A stretch of 6,875 bases of DNA. Origin: JALZHR01 sp036389695 (GTDB taxonomy: Bacteria > Acidobacteriota > Blastocatellia > Pyrinomonadales > Pyrinomonadaceae). The stretch spans positions 1 through 6,875 of the forward strand of contig DASVWG010000266.1 of NCBI GenBank assembly GCA_036389695.1. Reading direction: 5' to 3'. This document shows positions 5,976 to 6,875 of this stretch, one piece after another. Each line of letters opens with the position of its first letter. Position 1 is the stretch's first letter. The position numbers were made by a program, and so were the translations under genes. The notes below the pieces were generated by a model. That model did not search any database. It was not told the origin of the DNA and worked only from the letters and a program-made list of their open reading frames with translations.

Positions 5976-6068
5976 GTGAATCGTAAATCGTGAATCGTTA
6001 ATGGTAAAATAAATTTCTGTAGCGGCAATTTACTATTTACGATTTACGGTTAACGATTTACGATTTTA
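5976..6068. repeat. Inverted array of heptamer repeats forming a 35-bp stem
   Basis: Left arm 5976-6010 is GTGAATC, GTAAATC, GTGAATC, GTTAATG, GTAAAAT. Right arm 6027-6068 is AATTTAC, TATTTAC, GATTTAC, GGTTAAC, GATTTAC, GATTTTA, that is, the same unit inverted. In plus-strand RNA the five left units face the first five right units with 28 Watson-Crick pairs, 4 G-U pairs and 3 mismatches, around a 16-nt loop. It fills nearly the whole gap between the peptidase stop and the SRPBCC start, and the last unit donates the A of the ATG. It resembles dispersed heptameric repeats known from other bacteria. A role in 3'-end formation or RNA stability is inferred. Confidence 0.8.
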
Positions 6069-6553
6069 TGTTTACTATCAAAGCCAATTACAGCGATACC
6101 GTCGAGGTCAAGACAAGTCTGGAAAACGTGCGCGAGTTTTTCAGCGACATTAAAAATTTTGTCGAATTGATGCCCGGCATCGAGAGCATTCACACGGACG
6201 CGAAAGGCATTACGCATTGGACGATTCGCGCCGAGATTCCGATTGTCGGCTCGATGATGCAGAAATTTGCCGTCCAATTGTCGGAAAACGACGAAGACCG
6301 CATCGAATGGTCGCCGGTCGCGGGCGAGACGAAAAATCTTCTGCGCTACGCGGCGGATTTTCTGGAAAAAGGTAAAAATTTAACGCTCGTCCATTTTTCG
6401 CAGGTCGTCGAGATGCGCCGCAGCTCGGCGCGCGAGCTGCACCTGCTCGCCGGACTCGCGGGCGAATCAATCATCAGCAGCGAGATGAGCAAAAAAATCG
6501 CCGAAATGATAAAAATTTTCGTGCGCAAGGCGAAAGAAAAACTGGAGAAATAA
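6068..6553 (+). CDS. SRPBCC / CoxG-like ligand-binding protein, 161 aa
   Basis: The sequence fits the SRPBCC superfamily (START/Bet v1-like helix-grip fold), closest in feel to CoxG-type or polyketide-cyclase-like members. An N-terminal strand (IKANYSDTVEVKTS) leads into ENVREFFSDIKNFVELMPGIE, the usual V-capping helix with its Asp/Pro turn. Alternating beta strands follow (about residues 48-110: ITHWTIRAEIPIVG, FAVQLSE, RIEWSPV), then a long C-terminal helix (about 135-161) rich in Lys and Glu. There is no signal peptide and no cysteine, so it is presumably cytoplasmic. The length is typical. Such proteins bind hydrophobic ligands; no ligand can be named here, and there are no CO-dehydrogenase genes nearby, so a cox role is unsupported. 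No Shine-Dalgarno precedes the ATG because heptamer repeat sequence occupies the site. Its stop abuts the next start. Confidence 0.85.
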   Translation: MFTIKANYSDTVEVKTSLENVREFFSDIKNFVELMPGIESIHTDAKGITHWTIRAEIPIVGSMMQKFAVQLSENDEDRIEWSPVAGETKNLLRYAADFLEKGKNLTLVHFSQVVEMRRSSARELHLLAGLAGESIISSEMSKKIAEMIKIFVRKAKEKLEK

Positions 6554-6875
6554 ATGTGGAAACGGCTGGCTCTGATTTTGTTTTTTTCCGTATCAATTTC
6601 CGCACAGCCGCCGCAGCCGGAAAATCTTTATGCGAGAAGCCTGCAAGCCTGTCTGGAAAAAGAGTTTGAATCATATTCGAAGTTTTCGGACAGAGATTTG
6701 GAAAACGTATCGGTAGTCGGCGATTATAAACTGACCGACGACTTGCCGACGCGAATCGGAAAATTCACTTTAGACTATTTAAACGGCGACCAATTAAACG
6801 AAAAATTTAAATCGCTGGCGAAAACCAAATACAAAGAGCGCGGCGAGATTCCGGTCATCGTAATTTTTCCTCTGC
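6554..6875 (+). CDS. Secreted protein of unknown function (3' end cut off)
   Basis: The ATG follows the SRPBCC stop with no gap (TAA then ATG), and a GGAG lies 6 nt upstream inside the end of that gene. An operon with translational coupling is therefore likely. Residues 1-17 (MWKRLALILFFSVSISA) are a clear signal peptide, probably cleaved before QPPQPE. The visible 107 residues include a charged segment (LQACLEKEFESYSKFSDRD), then VGDYKLTDDLP and a lysine-rich stretch ending in IPVIVIFPL, a hydrophobic strand at the window edge. A single cysteine (in LQACLEKE) is seen after the signal peptide. I do not recognise the family. The frame is open to the last base, so the gene continues beyond the window. 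Confidence 0.85.
   Translation, partial: MWKRLALILFFSVSISAQPPQPENLYARSLQACLEKEFESYSKFSDRDLENVSVVGDYKLTDDLPTRIGKFTLDYLNGDQLNEKFKSLAKTKYKERGEIPVIVIFPL

Noticed and set aside
5976..6068. The heptamer array considered as a CRISPR array or an intrinsic terminator.
   Set aside because: Units are only 7 nt and contiguous with no spacers, so it is not CRISPR. No U-run follows the stem and the pairing is AT-rich, so it is not a standard terminator.
6068..6553. The SRPBCC gene named as coxG of a CO dehydrogenase cluster.
   Set aside because: No coxMSL or accessory genes are in the window, and the SRPBCC fold is shared by many unrelated families, so no symbol is given.

Overview
The window looks like a chromosomal piece from an environmental bacterium, most likely an acidobacterium of the Blastocatellia/Pyrinomonadaceae type. 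This rests on pattern memory, not on a search: the first gene fuses delta-60 repeats to FG-GAP/VCBS repeats of the form 'DYDGDGKxDxAVxR..WYL..S..GF..VQFG', and it sits near a large secreted M14-like carboxypeptidase and a CoxG-like SRPBCC protein. I see no phage, insertion sequence, CRISPR, rRNA or tRNA signal.

Layout. Positions 1-39 may hold the first 13 codons of a minus-strand gene. Positions 163-2325 (minus) encode a 720-residue secreted repeat protein with seven delta-60 repeats followed by six VCBS repeats. A 481-nt non-coding stretch (2326-2806) follows; read on the minus strand it has a plausible promoter, a 28-codon ORF with a very good Shine-Dalgarno sequence, and two GC-rich hairpins, arranged as a structured leader for the repeat-protein gene. 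A small minus-strand gene (2807-3016) encodes a four-cysteine zinc-ribbon-like protein. It is divergent from a 961-residue secreted M14 metallocarboxypeptidase-like protein (3087-5972, plus). The 95-nt gap after the peptidase is almost wholly a large imperfect inverted repeat made of heptamers. It runs into the start codon of a SRPBCC/CoxG-like protein (6068-6553), whose stop codon directly abuts the start of a secreted protein of unknown function (6554 to the window edge).

How the genes may work together. Three of the four substantial genes carry N-terminal signal peptides, so the region leans towards envelope or secreted functions. The SRPBCC gene and its follower are almost certainly co-transcribed and probably translationally coupled. 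The repeat protein, the zinc-ribbon protein and the peptidase share no visible pathway; proximity is the only link.

The least ordinary signals are non-coding: the inverted heptamer array at 5976-6068, a second 7-nt-periodic repeat at 3006-3040 that supplies start codons for the zinc-ribbon gene, and the leader with a small ORF and hairpins at 2326-2642. I found no clear evidence of a wholly new multi-gene system.
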